Assembly (NCBI GenBank): GCA_022841525.1 | Contig: JALHRI010000022.1 | Location: forward strand, 1 to 32,903 | Source: Alphaproteobacteria bacterium | GTDB lineage: Bacteria > Pseudomonadota > Alphaproteobacteria > Rickettsiales > UBA3002 | Direction of reading: 5' to 3' | DNA length: 32,903 nucleotides | Shown here: positions 6,614 to 13,929 of the stretch, one piece after another | How positions within the stretch are numbered: the first letter of the stretch is position 1 | Layout: each line of letters begins with the position of its first letter | Translations under genes and position numbers: made by a program | Notes under the pieces: generated by a model | Told to the model about the DNA's origin: nothing | The model's database searches: none | The model's input: the letters and a program-made list of their open reading frames with translations, nothing else

Positions 6614-6684
6614 TTGCCTACACTTATTATTCCTTAATATTTCTGCCGTAGACTGCCCCATTGTTAACTCAGTGGGGCTTTTTT
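6605..6684 (+). ncRNA. Candidate short RNA cassette C (GATAAATA to terminator)
   Basis: It opens with GATAAATAATTGCCTA and closes with a hairpin, GCCCCA 6655-6660 with TGGGGC 6673-6678, followed by six T. The motif overlaps the stop codon of the preceding gene. No ATG frame lies within. It may simply be the 3' end and terminator of the upstream operon; the repeated opening sequence is what suggests a separate transcript. Confidence 0.4.
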
Positions 6685-6696
6685 ACGGGTGCAGAG

Positions 6697-6846
6697 GATA
6701 AATAAATTGCAGACCACATACGCTGTTTTCTAATTATTATCGTTGGCAAACTACCCGATTAGAAAGTCCTTAGCCGGAATTAACTATTTGACATAACTTA
6801 TTTTATAGATTAGAAAGCCCCGTTCTTAATCGTTCGGGGCTTTTTT
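6697..6846 (+). ncRNA. Candidate RNA cassette D with alternative pairing and terminator
   Basis: It opens with GATAAATAAATTGCAGA and has no ATG before its end. TTTCTAAT (6727-6734) can pair with ATTAGAAA at 6758-6765 or with the second copy at 6809-6816. The second copy overlaps the 5' arm of the terminator, AAAGCCCCG 6814-6822 with CGGGGCTTT 6835-6843, followed by more T. This could let the RNA switch between terminated and open states, or be a stable short RNA. Confidence 0.45.
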
Positions 6847-7000
6847 AATGGCCAGTTCCGTCATTTGCGGCATTGTTTTGCAGACCACGGCGTAATTTCT
6901 TCAATGAAATCAACGACTTACAAAGCCTCAAAAACGTTTTTCACGCTCAGCTACCCACATAGCTGGACAATGAATTAACCGACTCAAAACAGCTCCGTTT
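6847..7000. other. Non-coding gap after cassette D
   Basis: No gene is seen on either strand. TTGCAGACCAC (6879-6889) repeats the sequence just inside cassette D (6707-6717). The stretch separates convergent transcription from the left and from the leftward paralogue operon. Confidence 0.4.
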
Positions 7001-7312
7001 TTACTTTCGTAATTCAGCCCGCAAGGGTTTGCCTTTTGGAAATTCAGTGATGCTTTGCGAAGGGAAACCACCTGATACACTATCAGTCCAATTGAGTTCT
7101 GCCACTGTGTATCCACCATCCGGTCTAGCTTTGAAAACAACCTGATGCGGAATACCCGGCAGTTTAGCATTAGCACCAGCTTTATCTTCTACAGTTAGAA
7201 CGTGCAAGCCACGTCGCGGGCTGGCTTGCTTAATGGTGTATGTGAGCATGAATACAACCAAATCCTGTTGATCCGGAAAGTAGCTGCGAAAGTAACGCTC
7301 AATGCGGGTCAT
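7001..7312 (-). CDS. Paralogue 1 of a tandem unknown family (YFRSYF)
   Basis: This 103-residue protein begins MTRIERYFRSYFPDQQDLVV. Its N-terminal 25 residues align with the two genes upstream (pattern ExYFRSYFxDExxxxxFxxxY), and the rest keeps a similar beta-rich layout (LHVLTVEDKAGA, PHQVVFKARPDGGYTVAEL). It is the last of three tandem copies and its ATG overlaps the previous stop as ATGA. Sequence beyond the N-terminal block has diverged strongly, so the copies are old. Function is unknown; the position in an oppositely transcribed accessory island suggests a lysogenic-conversion or anti-competitor role, which is inference. Confidence 0.75.
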   Translation of the reverse strand: MTRIERYFRSYFPDQQDLVVFMLTYTIKQASPRRGLHVLTVEDKAGANAKLPGIPHQVVFKARPDGGYTVAELNWTDSVSGGFPSQSITEFPKGKPLRAELRK

Positions 7313-7608
7313 GGCGAAGCAATCAATCTAATTGGCACAGTAGGTAAATGATTCATATTCACGCGAACCTGTTTGCCTGCATTAGAAAACATCAGCGTGC
7401 ATTCATTAGCACCACGAAGACCACGCTTCCATTGGATTAGATAGGGCAAATCTTCTCCCGCATATGGCTGATCCTGATGATCCACTATTCGCAACGTGTA
7501 ATGCACGCGATGCTCTACGTGTGTTTCCAGTCGATAAGTCAGCAGGAAAGCAGTTAGATCAATCTCATCTGCAAAGTAACTGCGAAAATAGCTTTCAACT
7601 TCAGTCAT
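7309..7608 (-). CDS. Paralogue 2 of a tandem unknown family (YFRSYF)
   Basis: This 99-residue protein begins MTEVESYFRSYFADEIDLTA. The ATG at 7606-7608 has AAAGG seven bases upstream; a TTG two codons earlier is less likely. It overlaps the end of the upstream paralogue by eight bases. The shared YFRSYFADE block is followed by HYTLRIVDHQDQPYAGEDLPY, which matches the layout WQLQVTDSAGYPYRGNLYPH of paralogue 3 (beta strand, D-x-x-G/Q-x-P-Y turn, then a strand containing IxW). Function unknown; probably a small beta-sandwich-like fold. Confidence 0.75.
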   Translation of the reverse strand: MTEVESYFRSYFADEIDLTAFLLTYRLETHVEHRVHYTLRIVDHQDQPYAGEDLPYLIQWKRGLRGANECTLMFSNAGKQVRVNMNHLPTVPIRLIASP

Positions 7609-7942
7609 TTCCAACCTTTATGTAATATGGCCGTGTGGGCAGTTCACCCGTAATACTGATGGCAACTGATTCCTTACCTGCCCAAAAGAAAATATCGGCA
7701 AAGTCCTCATATTCATTTCCTTCTCGCCACAAGATAGCGTGCGGATAAAGATTACCCCTGTACGGATAGCCTGCTGAGTCTGTTACTTGTAGCTGCCAGT
7801 ATGTTTTTCCATCAACTGCCAAGCTCACATCTATCTTGTGGCTGCTCTGGAATGCAACCCACTCTGCTTCATCTGCAAAGTAACTACGAAAGTATTGCTC
7901 TACAGCGGTATCGAATAGGTTATAGGAAATTTTAGGTCGCAT
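7601..7942 (-). CDS. Paralogue 3 of a tandem unknown family (YFRSYF)
   Basis: This 113-residue protein is first in the operon and begins MRPKISYNLFDTAVEQYFRS. The YFRSYFADE block sits at residues 17-25. It shares the D-x-x-x-x-P-Y turn and a following ILWREG/IQWKRG strand with paralogue 2. The ribosome site is weak (AAGA), so an alternative start is possible. No signal peptide or transmembrane segment is seen in any of the three copies. Confidence 0.75.
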   Translation of the reverse strand: MRPKISYNLFDTAVEQYFRSYFADEAEWVAFQSSHKIDVSLAVDGKTYWQLQVTDSAGYPYRGNLYPHAILWREGNEYEDFADIFFWAGKESVAISITGELPTRPYYIKVGND

Positions 7943-7983
7943 GTAATTCTTAATGATTACAAAATAGTGGCTTGTTCAACAAG
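7943..7983. promoter_or_regulatory. Divergent control region with two palindromes
   Basis: The 49-bp gap between a leftward operon and a rightward gene carries GTAAT 7943-7947 with ATTAC 7956-7960, and a 6-1-6 palindrome CTTGTTCAACAAG (7971-7983) that touches the AAGGAGG ribosome site of the rightward gene. These may be operators acting on both directions. Confidence 0.4.
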
Positions 7984-7991
7984 GAGGCCAC

Positions 7992-8261
7992 ATGCCACTG
8001 TTTCCCCCAGGTCAGATCGTATCAACTGTAGCTGCTCGCGCAGCTTGCGAGCGTTTCAACACAGAGCCAATGGAGCTTGTTCGTCGTCATATCGGCGGGG
8101 ATTGGGGAGTCTTGAGCGAAAGCGACGTGCGCGCCAACCAAGACGCTGTCACGTACGGGGACCGAATCCTAAGCAAGTACCTAGTGGGCACTGTGTGGAT
8201 GTATGTAATAACCGAAGCAGACCGCAGTTCAACTTGCATTCTGCTCACGCACGAATACTAA
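7992..8261 (+). CDS. Mobile-element protein of the 'TILL' family, function unknown
   Basis: This 89-residue protein ends in WMYVITEADRSSTCILLTHEY, the signature of a small protein family frequent on plasmids, integrative elements and prophages of Proteobacteria (typical form IWIITEADRSSTTILLPEEY). Members carry the same GDWGxLxxxDxxAN segment, here at about residues 36-49. The family is often misnamed as a restriction subunit; its role is not established. The ATG has AAGGAGG at optimal spacing, stronger than most genes here. It is a single-gene unit, divergent from the paralogue operon and closed by its own terminator. Confidence 0.8.
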   Translation: MPLFPPGQIVSTVAARAACERFNTEPMELVRRHIGGDWGVLSESDVRANQDAVTYGDRILSKYLVGTVWMYVITEADRSSTCILLTHEY

Positions 8262-8275
8262 AAAGTCCAGACGTA

Positions 8276-8308
8276 AAAAAGCCCCGTGTGTTTCCACCGG
8301 GGCTTTTT
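8276..8308. terminator. Bidirectional rho-independent terminator
   Basis: AAAAAGCCCCG 8276-8286 pairs with CGGGGCTTTTT 8298-8308 around an 11-base loop. It serves the gene ending at 8261 and could also stop leftward transcription from 8408. Confidence 0.9.
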
Positions 8309-8407
8309 CTTTAGCACTACGCTGTTCTCCAACGTCTAGCAGTCCACCTACCTCTCTGCCGTGGCGCTCTCCACCGCACGCGCTCTGCTGCTATCCGCAC
8401 CTTACGC

Positions 8408-8623
8408 TTACGCACCGTAAATCAGCTCGTAGCACTTGCGTGACGTTTCAAAGTGCCTGCCCATAGCGTTGCGTCCAGCGCGTTTAACCATCGCTATTGC
8501 CTCGTCATCGTCCCCTGCAATCTCCAGCGCCTGCACATACACCTTGTACGCAGCAGCAAAGTCTCGCATTTGCTGTTCGCTCGTTGCAGTAAACCCTTCG
8601 TCAATTACCATTGCTCTTATCAT
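8408..8623 (-). CDS. Small helical accessory protein, function unknown
   Basis: This 71-residue protein begins MIRAMVIDEGFTATSEQQMR and looks all-helical with repeated Ala-rich segments (FAAAYKVYVQALEIAG, EAIAMVKRAGRNAMG). The second of two adjacent ATGs (8621-8623) is chosen because AGGAG then lies five bases upstream. The surrounding DNA is richer in G and C than the structural genes, consistent with later acquisition. No family is recognised. Confidence 0.65.
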   Translation of the reverse strand: MIRAMVIDEGFTATSEQQMRDFAAAYKVYVQALEIAGDDDEAIAMVKRAGRNAMGRHFETSRKCYELIYGA

Positions 8624-8849
8624 CATAACTCCTACATCGTCGCATGTATCGCAGACACAGCTATGCCCACTGTGGAATTACAGTGAGCAAGCTTGTACTT
8701 GGAGTTAAGTTGTTAAAGAACGAGTGGCTGCGATAAGCGACAGGTGCCACTATGACAGAGTAGGAATATCAAAGTCAAGAAAACCGCTTTTGCAGTTACT
8801 ACGAAAAACGTGCAAAAACGGAAAAGGGGCAAAGATAGTCAGACTATTT

Positions 8850-9293
8850 TCAGTCGTCTTCGTTTTTCAACTGATTTAGGCGAATCTCGGTGGCAGCACG
8901 CTCAGCGCTGGCGGTCATGCGGGCATCAGCTGCGCAACGTCGAATGCCACGTATCCACTCGCGGCGCATTGTTGCGTACTTTTCACCTATAGCTTGGTCG
9001 TACACACGGTGATGGAACCTGAGCGGACGCATCTCCTGCGCCAGTGGGTCCACAACCAAGCGGGGATCGGTGCAAGGCAGATTCTTGTAACCCTCCTTCT
9101 CCTCCCACTCCTTCCTTGCTGCACTCCACGGCAGGTTGCACCAGAACTCCGGCTCCTCCGCTTCCAGCCTGCGTAGCTCGGCCAGCTGTGCAGCGTGCCG
9201 CTCCTGTGCCTCTGCCCACTTCTCGTTGAAGTCGTCTTTAAGCATGGCAGGAGGCAGTCCCATGCGTCTGAATATTTGAGCCCATGTAGTCAT
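8850..9293 (-). CDS. GC-rich accessory protein, function unknown
   Basis: This 147-residue protein begins MTTWAQIFRRMGLPPAMLKD. Residues 20-50 form a charged helix likely to be a coiled coil (EKWAEAQERHAAQLAELRR), followed by Trp-rich segments (EFWCNLPWSAARKEWEEKEG) and a basic C-terminal helix. The DNA is clearly more GC-rich than the terminase genes beside it. It is divergent from the small terminase gene with only 48 bp between them. The ribosome site is poor. No known domain. Confidence 0.6.
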   Translation of the reverse strand: MTTWAQIFRRMGLPPAMLKDDFNEKWAEAQERHAAQLAELRRLEAEEPEFWCNLPWSAARKEWEEKEGYKNLPCTDPRLVVDPLAQEMRPLRFHHRVYDQAIGEKYATMRREWIRGIRRCAADARMTASAERAATEIRLNQLKNEDD

Positions 9294-9306
9294 CCTGTAT
9301 TTACTC

Positions 9307-9314
9307 GATAAATA
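9307..9314 (+). promoter_or_regulatory. GATAAATA motif before the late operon
   Basis: GATAAATA lies 28 bp before the terminase small-subunit start, inside a 48-bp divergent intergenic region. A gene on the opposite strand ends the available upstream space, so a late promoter must lie here or read through antisense. No clear sigma70 -35 is visible. Confidence 0.45.
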
Positions 9315-9341
9315 TCAGGAACCCACCTACCAAGGAGTTAC

Positions 9342-9779
9342 ATGGCGAATAAGAATCTCAAGAAGTTTAACGTGCCCAAGCTCACAGACGAGCAAGTAAG
9401 CCAGCTACAAAGCGACAACGAAGAGTTGAGGGAAATGTCACTACTGGCAATCCTAAACGAAACACTTCCAAACATACCCAAAGAACATATCTTCAAAATG
9501 CGTGAGCGCAGAACAGTAGAACTGGTTCATCACGCTACTTTTGAACTGATTGGCGGTGTGCCACGCATGACCAAATGGGCAGACGAAAACCCTACTGAGT
9601 TCTTCAAGCTGTACTCGCGCCTACTGCCACAAGAAAAGCAAGCACAGGCAAATACTCAAATCATTATCAACTCCAACGTAGGTAAAAGTCCGCTGGACAA
9701 CGTGCAAATCAACGGCGAAGTAGTTGATGCGGAAGTTCACTTGGATAAAGCAGCACCAAATGACGAGGATGAATATTGA
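9342..9779 (+). CDS. Terminase small subunit
   Basis: This 145-residue protein precedes the large terminase and should recognise phage DNA to start packaging. The segment GGVPRMTKWADENPTEFFKL (residues 65-84) followed by YSRLLPQE is typical of a widespread family of small terminase proteins. The N-terminus is basic, the C-terminus acidic (PNDEDEY). The ATG has AAGGAG six bases upstream. It opens the rightward late operon. Confidence 0.8.
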   Translation: MANKNLKKFNVPKLTDEQVSQLQSDNEELREMSLLAILNETLPNIPKEHIFKMRERRTVELVHHATFELIGGVPRMTKWADENPTEFFKLYSRLLPQEKQAQANTQIIINSNVGKSPLDNVQINGEVVDAEVHLDKAAPNDEDEY

Positions 9780-9907
9780 TGAGCAAAGGTAGCAAACAAA
9801 GACCAACGGATAGAGAGAAGTTCGGCCAGAACTACGACGCCATCTTTGGTAAGAAGAAGGTGCCTGCCGAAAAGGCAGCACAGAAAGAATGTCCGTCAAA
9901 GAAATAA
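9779..9907 (+). CDS. Conserved 42-residue protein between terminase subunits
   Basis: This short frame starts with an ATG that overlaps the small-terminase stop (TGATG) and ends 19 bases inside the large-terminase gene. It begins MSKGSKQRPTDREKFGQNY and continues DAIFGKKK. A small protein with this SKGSKQRPTD...F...IFGKK pattern is often found next to terminase genes in tailed phages of Proteobacteria, from memory. It is highly basic and may bind nucleic acid or packaging proteins. The tight coupling supports a real gene despite its size. Confidence 0.7.
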   Translation: MSKGSKQRPTDREKFGQNYDAIFGKKKVPAEKAAQKECPSKK

Positions 9908-11292
9908 CACTAGATTACGAACCAAGGGGTCCATTCAAAAGATTTCACTCTCGCGCTGAGCGTTTTGTCGTTATCGTCGCCCACCGACGAGCTGGCAAAA
10001 CAGTAGCAACCATCAACGACTTAGTTGAACGTGCACTTCAAACAGTCAAAGAAGACGCACAGTATGGTTATGTGTGCCCTACTTTCAGTCAGGCAAAGAA
10101 AGTAGCTTGGAAATACCTAAAGGCAGCAGTTGCCCCAATACCCGGCATCAAGATCAACGAGTCTGAATGTTCGGTTGTATTACCTAATCGCAGTCAAATA
10201 ACACTGTTCGGTGCAGACAACCCGGATTCACTTCGTGGTTTGTACTTTGACGGCATCGTACTGGACGAGTTTGGCGACATGAAGGGCCGTGTGTATTCGG
10301 AAGTTGTTCGTCCTGCTGTTTCAGACCGTGCAGGTTGGGTAGTTTTCATCGGCACACCAAGAGGCAAAAACACTTTCTACGAAAAGCGAGAGCAAGCCAG
10401 GATCAACAAGAGCGGCAAATGGCTGTACATGGAAATCAAAGCCAGTACATCGGGCTTACTGCGTGCGGAAGAAATGGCCGACATGCGGGAAGAACTGGAC
10501 GATGACGAGTGGCAAGCCGAGATGGAATGCAGCTTTGACGCTGCTATCAAGGGCAGTTACTACGGCAAGTGGATTGAGCGTATCAAAGATGCCGGTCAGA
10601 TCACTACTGTTCCACACATCAAAGGCTTAGACGTTCAAACAGCATGGGACTTAGGTAGAACTGATGCACTTGCTATTTGGTTCTTTCAAGTTTATGGCGG
10701 TCAGATACGCGTTATCAACCACTATGAAACGAGCCAGATGGACATTATCGAAGTCTTAGACGACTTTGAGAAAGAAATTGTTGAGCCACTTAACTATTCA
10801 CTTGGAACTGCATGGCTTCCACACGATGCGAAGGCTAAAACCATCGGTTCTAAGAAGAGTGTTATCGAGCAGTTATTAGATCGCGGCTTAGATTGCCGCA
10901 TTGTTGAAGAGCATAAGGTGCGTGACGGTATCAACGCAGTACGTCACACCCTGCCACTTTGCTACTTCGATGCTGAAAAGTGCTACGAAGGCGTAGAACA
11001 CTTGAAAAGCTACCAACGTGAGTACGACGCAGACAGGCAAGTGTTTGCAAATACCCCAAAGCACGACATTCACTCGCACACAGCAGATGCATTCCGGTAT
11101 CTAGCCATGGCTATTCGTGATGCTGAAGTAATTGCAACTGGAAAACAAGCAAACAAGAAGCAAACACCCGCGGAAGCTTATGCAAATTGGAACGAGCAAA
11201 GAGCGATAAATACCGTGACACCCAATACTTCATGGATTCTCGATGATCTATGGGACTCACGTAGCAGCTCAGCTGGTTACATAAGAATATAA
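9889..11292 (+). CDS. terL: Terminase large subunit (packaging ATPase-nuclease)
   Basis: This 467-residue motor protein pumps phage DNA into the prohead and cuts the concatemer. The ATPase domain shows a variant Walker A, HRRAGKT (residues 32-38), Walker B IVLDE (D126, catalytic E127) and the coupling motif GTPRG (155-159). The RNase-H-like nuclease domain follows, with probable metal ligands D254 (AWDLG), D313 (PHDAKA) and D400 (HTADAF). Length and domain order are normal. The start overlaps the preceding small gene. A GATAAATA copy falls inside the coding sequence at 11205. Confidence 0.95.
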   Translation: MSVKEITLDYEPRGPFKRFHSRAERFVVIVAHRRAGKTVATINDLVERALQTVKEDAQYGYVCPTFSQAKKVAWKYLKAAVAPIPGIKINESECSVVLPNRSQITLFGADNPDSLRGLYFDGIVLDEFGDMKGRVYSEVVRPAVSDRAGWVVFIGTPRGKNTFYEKREQARINKSGKWLYMEIKASTSGLLRAEEMADMREELDDDEWQAEMECSFDAAIKGSYYGKWIERIKDAGQITTVPHIKGLDVQTAWDLGRTDALAIWFFQVYGGQIRVINHYETSQMDIIEVLDDFEKEIVEPLNYSLGTAWLPHDAKAKTIGSKKSVIEQLLDRGLDCRIVEEHKVRDGINAVRHTLPLCYFDAEKCYEGVEHLKSYQREYDADRQVFANTPKHDIHSHTADAFRYLAMAIRDAEVIATGKQANKKQTPAEAYANWNEQRAINTVTPNTSWILDDLWDSRSSSAGYIRI

Positions 11293-11304
11293 GGACACCC
11301 CGGG

Positions 11305-13512
11305 ATGGATTATTTAGAAGACGAAGGCAAAAACCAAGGTTCAGACACAGTAACCCAACACCGCCGTTGGTTGAATGAAATTAAAGCTGCCAAAAAGGAG
11401 CTTACACCGTGGCAAGAACAGGGCAACAAGGTTGTTGACGTTTTCTTAGATAAGCGTTCAGACGGAGAGAAGTCTAGTCACAAATTCAACCTGTTTGCAG
11501 CAAACATTTCGATTCTCAGTTCAGCACTATTTGCCAAGATTCCGCGTCCAGACGTGGCAAGGCGCTTCAAAGACCCACAGGACCAAGTAGGCCGCGTTGC
11601 AGCAAACGTTCTTCAACGTGTGTTGGTCACAGAACTGGAAACCGAAGGCGATTTCGTACACACAGCTAGGCAAGTCATCCAAGACCGTCTAGTGCCAGGC
11701 GCAGGCGTGGCATGGGTTCGCTATGCACCGAAGGTCGAATACCCAGCTGAGCAGCCTTTACAGCTATCCAACGACGAGAACGACGAGCTACGTGAAGAGG
11801 AAGGCGCAAGCCCACTCATCACAGCTGAGAGCACACCCATTGAACACGTACTGTGGAGCGATGTGCTGTGGAGTCCATGCCGCAAGTGGGAAGAGTGCCG
11901 TTGGGTTGCACGCAAGGTGTACTTGTCAGCCGATGAACTGAAGGAACGCTTCGGAGAAGAAGCAGCAGAAGCCCTCTTGGCCACAGAACAGGAAGTGGCA
12001 GACGAACAAACAAAGAATCGCACCAGCAAAGAGAACAGCCCAAAGCACAACGTAATCGACACAGTATGTGTTTGGGAGATTTGGTGCAAGACAAGCAAGA
12101 AGGTTTACTTCTTGAGCGAGAACGCCAGTGACTTACTGGACTACAAGGACGATCCATTTGGCTTGCCCGACTTCTTCCCTACAGCAAAGCCACTACTAGC
12201 TAATACTTCCACTGGCAACATGATCCCACAGCCGGATTATGTTCGTATTCAAGACCAGTACGACGAACTGAACGTGATTAACTCACGTATTTCGAATCTA
12301 GTCAAAGCCTGTAAGGTAGCAGGTGCTTATGACAAGTCGAATGCTGGACTAAAGAACATCTTTGCTCCAAACACGCCTGAAACAGTTTTAGTCCCAGTTG
12401 ATAAGTGGGAAGCATTTGCAGAAAAGGGAGGAATTCGTGGCGGTATCGACTTTGTGCCTATCGATCAAATTGCCGCAGTTATTTCTCAGCTGCAAACGGC
12501 AGCAGAACGTATCAAACAGCAGATTTACGAGCTAACAGGTATCAGCGACATTATTCGTGGTGCTTCTAGTCCGTATGAAACAGCTAGTGCACAGAATATG
12601 AAGGCGCAGTACACAGGTCTACGTCTACAAACAAACCAGAACGAGCTTGCTGAGTATTTTTCAAGACTACTTCGCATCAAAGCCTTCCTGATTACGAAGT
12701 TCTACACGCCAGAAACAATCATGCAGAAGTGCGGCCAGCTTGTTGAAGCTGACATGGCACTACTTCCACAAGCCATCGACCTACTCAAGAACGAGCTACT
12801 GTCAAACACACACGTAGAAGTGTCTGTAGACAGCTTACAGCTTGCGGAATGGGGCAAGGACAACCAAGAGCGCAACGAAGCTATTTCCGCGCTTGCAAAC
12901 CTGCTGCGTGAAGCTATCCCGGCTGTTCGTGAAAACCCAGCAATGGGACCGTTCTTCCTGCACCTAATCAAGTTCCAGTTGTCCAGCTACAAAGGTGCCA
13001 GAGAAATCGAAGGTTTCATCGAGCAAGAACTTCAAAAGCTACTTGTGGCAGGCACAGAGCAAAAGCAGGACAAACCTGATCCAGCACAAATCCAAGCTGA
13101 CTCCCAAATCAAGATGAAGCAAGCTGACTTGCAAGCAGGCATGGAGAAAACCACTGCCGAACTACAAAGCAAGGAACGCATTGCTCAAGGCGATCAAGCA
13201 CTAGAAAGCAGGAAGCTTGATATTGAAGCAGCAAAGGTAAGACTAGAAGAACTCAAGTTAGCAAATGAAGGTGTTGATATCCGTGAGTTTGCGCTGTCAG
13301 CAGGCCAAGGTGTTGCTTCTGAACGAGTTACTAGAGAAGAGATTGAAATGCTTATGTCACAGCAACAGCAACAGAACATGGCGCTGATGCAGCAGATGTA
13401 TCAAAGCATAGTGGGTGAAATTACAAGGGTTGCAAACCAGCCTCTTCCACCTGCAAGAGTTGTTGTTAGACGTGATCCAGAGACAGGAACGCTGTCGGGA
13501 ACCATCCAATAA
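11305..13512 (+). CDS. Portal protein
   Basis: This 735-residue protein forms the dodecameric portal at the capsid vertex. Its length matches P22-type portals (about 725). The central part is mixed alpha-beta; residues 420-460 carry the ELTGISDIIRGASSPYETAS segment typical of podovirus portals, where the chain leads into the tunnel and crown. The C-terminal 130 residues are a long Gln/Glu-rich helix, equivalent to the P22 barrel. It lies 12 bp after the terminase. Assignment rests on position, size and these motifs. Confidence 0.88.
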   Translation: MDYLEDEGKNQGSDTVTQHRRWLNEIKAAKKELTPWQEQGNKVVDVFLDKRSDGEKSSHKFNLFAANISILSSALFAKIPRPDVARRFKDPQDQVGRVAANVLQRVLVTELETEGDFVHTARQVIQDRLVPGAGVAWVRYAPKVEYPAEQPLQLSNDENDELREEEGASPLITAESTPIEHVLWSDVLWSPCRKWEECRWVARKVYLSADELKERFGEEAAEALLATEQEVADEQTKNRTSKENSPKHNVIDTVCVWEIWCKTSKKVYFLSENASDLLDYKDDPFGLPDFFPTAKPLLANTSTGNMIPQPDYVRIQDQYDELNVINSRISNLVKACKVAGAYDKSNAGLKNIFAPNTPETVLVPVDKWEAFAEKGGIRGGIDFVPIDQIAAVISQLQTAAERIKQQIYELTGISDIIRGASSPYETASAQNMKAQYTGLRLQTNQNELAEYFSRLLRIKAFLITKFYTPETIMQKCGQLVEADMALLPQAIDLLKNELLSNTHVEVSVDSLQLAEWGKDNQERNEAISALANLLREAIPAVRENPAMGPFFLHLIKFQLSSYKGAREIEGFIEQELQKLLVAGTEQKQDKPDPAQIQADSQIKMKQADLQAGMEKTTAELQSKERIAQGDQALESRKLDIEAAKVRLEELKLANEGVDIREFALSAGQGVASERVTREEIEMLMSQQQQQNMALMQQMYQSIVGEITRVANQPLPPARVVVRRDPETGTLSGTIQ

Positions 13513-13534
13513 ATACTAACAACAAGGACCACTC

Positions 13535-13921
13535 ATGTACTCACTTTATGCAAGAAACAAAATGAATGAGCACGCACACGGAAAAAGTGCGTGGACTATG
13601 CCTACGGCGTACTTGGGAGCTTCAACCACTGCACCAGACGCTTCAGACGGAAACGTAACTGAGCCAGTGGGCAATGCTTATGCTCGTATCACAACATCTG
13701 CTGCCGACTGGGGTTCAAGTACAGCAGGGACTATTACAAACGCCCAGGTACTTTCATACCCTACTGCAACAGGCAGCTGGGGCACGGTTACTCATGTAGT
13801 CGCACACGATGCACCTACAGGCGGCAATTTACTTTGGTCTGCTTCCATCACCCCACAGTCAGTCAATGCAGGCGGAACTTTAAGCATTCCTATTGGTGAC
13901 GCTGACAGCAGCATCAACTAA
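13535..13921 (+). CDS. Phage structural protein of the small fibre/decoration type
   Basis: This 128-residue protein matches a family often labelled tail fibre in short- and long-tailed phages. Diagnostic parts are HAHGKSAWTMPTAYLGASTT (residues 13-32), GNAYARITTSAADW and the GSWGTVTHVVAHDAPTGGNL stretch followed by an LLWSASIT strand. It is a small beta-rich protein. It sits between portal and scaffold, so a head-fibre or decoration role is possible as well as a tail role. AATAAATA (13508-13515) occurs at the stop of the portal gene 20 bp upstream. Confidence 0.75.
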   Translation: MYSLYARNKMNEHAHGKSAWTMPTAYLGASTTAPDASDGNVTEPVGNAYARITTSAADWGSSTAGTITNAQVLSYPTATGSWGTVTHVVAHDAPTGGNLLWSASITPQSVNAGGTLSIPIGDADSSIN

Positions 13922-13929
13922 GGAATCAC

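Noticed and set aside
6928-7176. Minus-strand frame of 82 codons overlapping paralogue 1
   Set aside because: It overlaps the well-supported YFRSYF gene in another frame and lacks a ribosome site.
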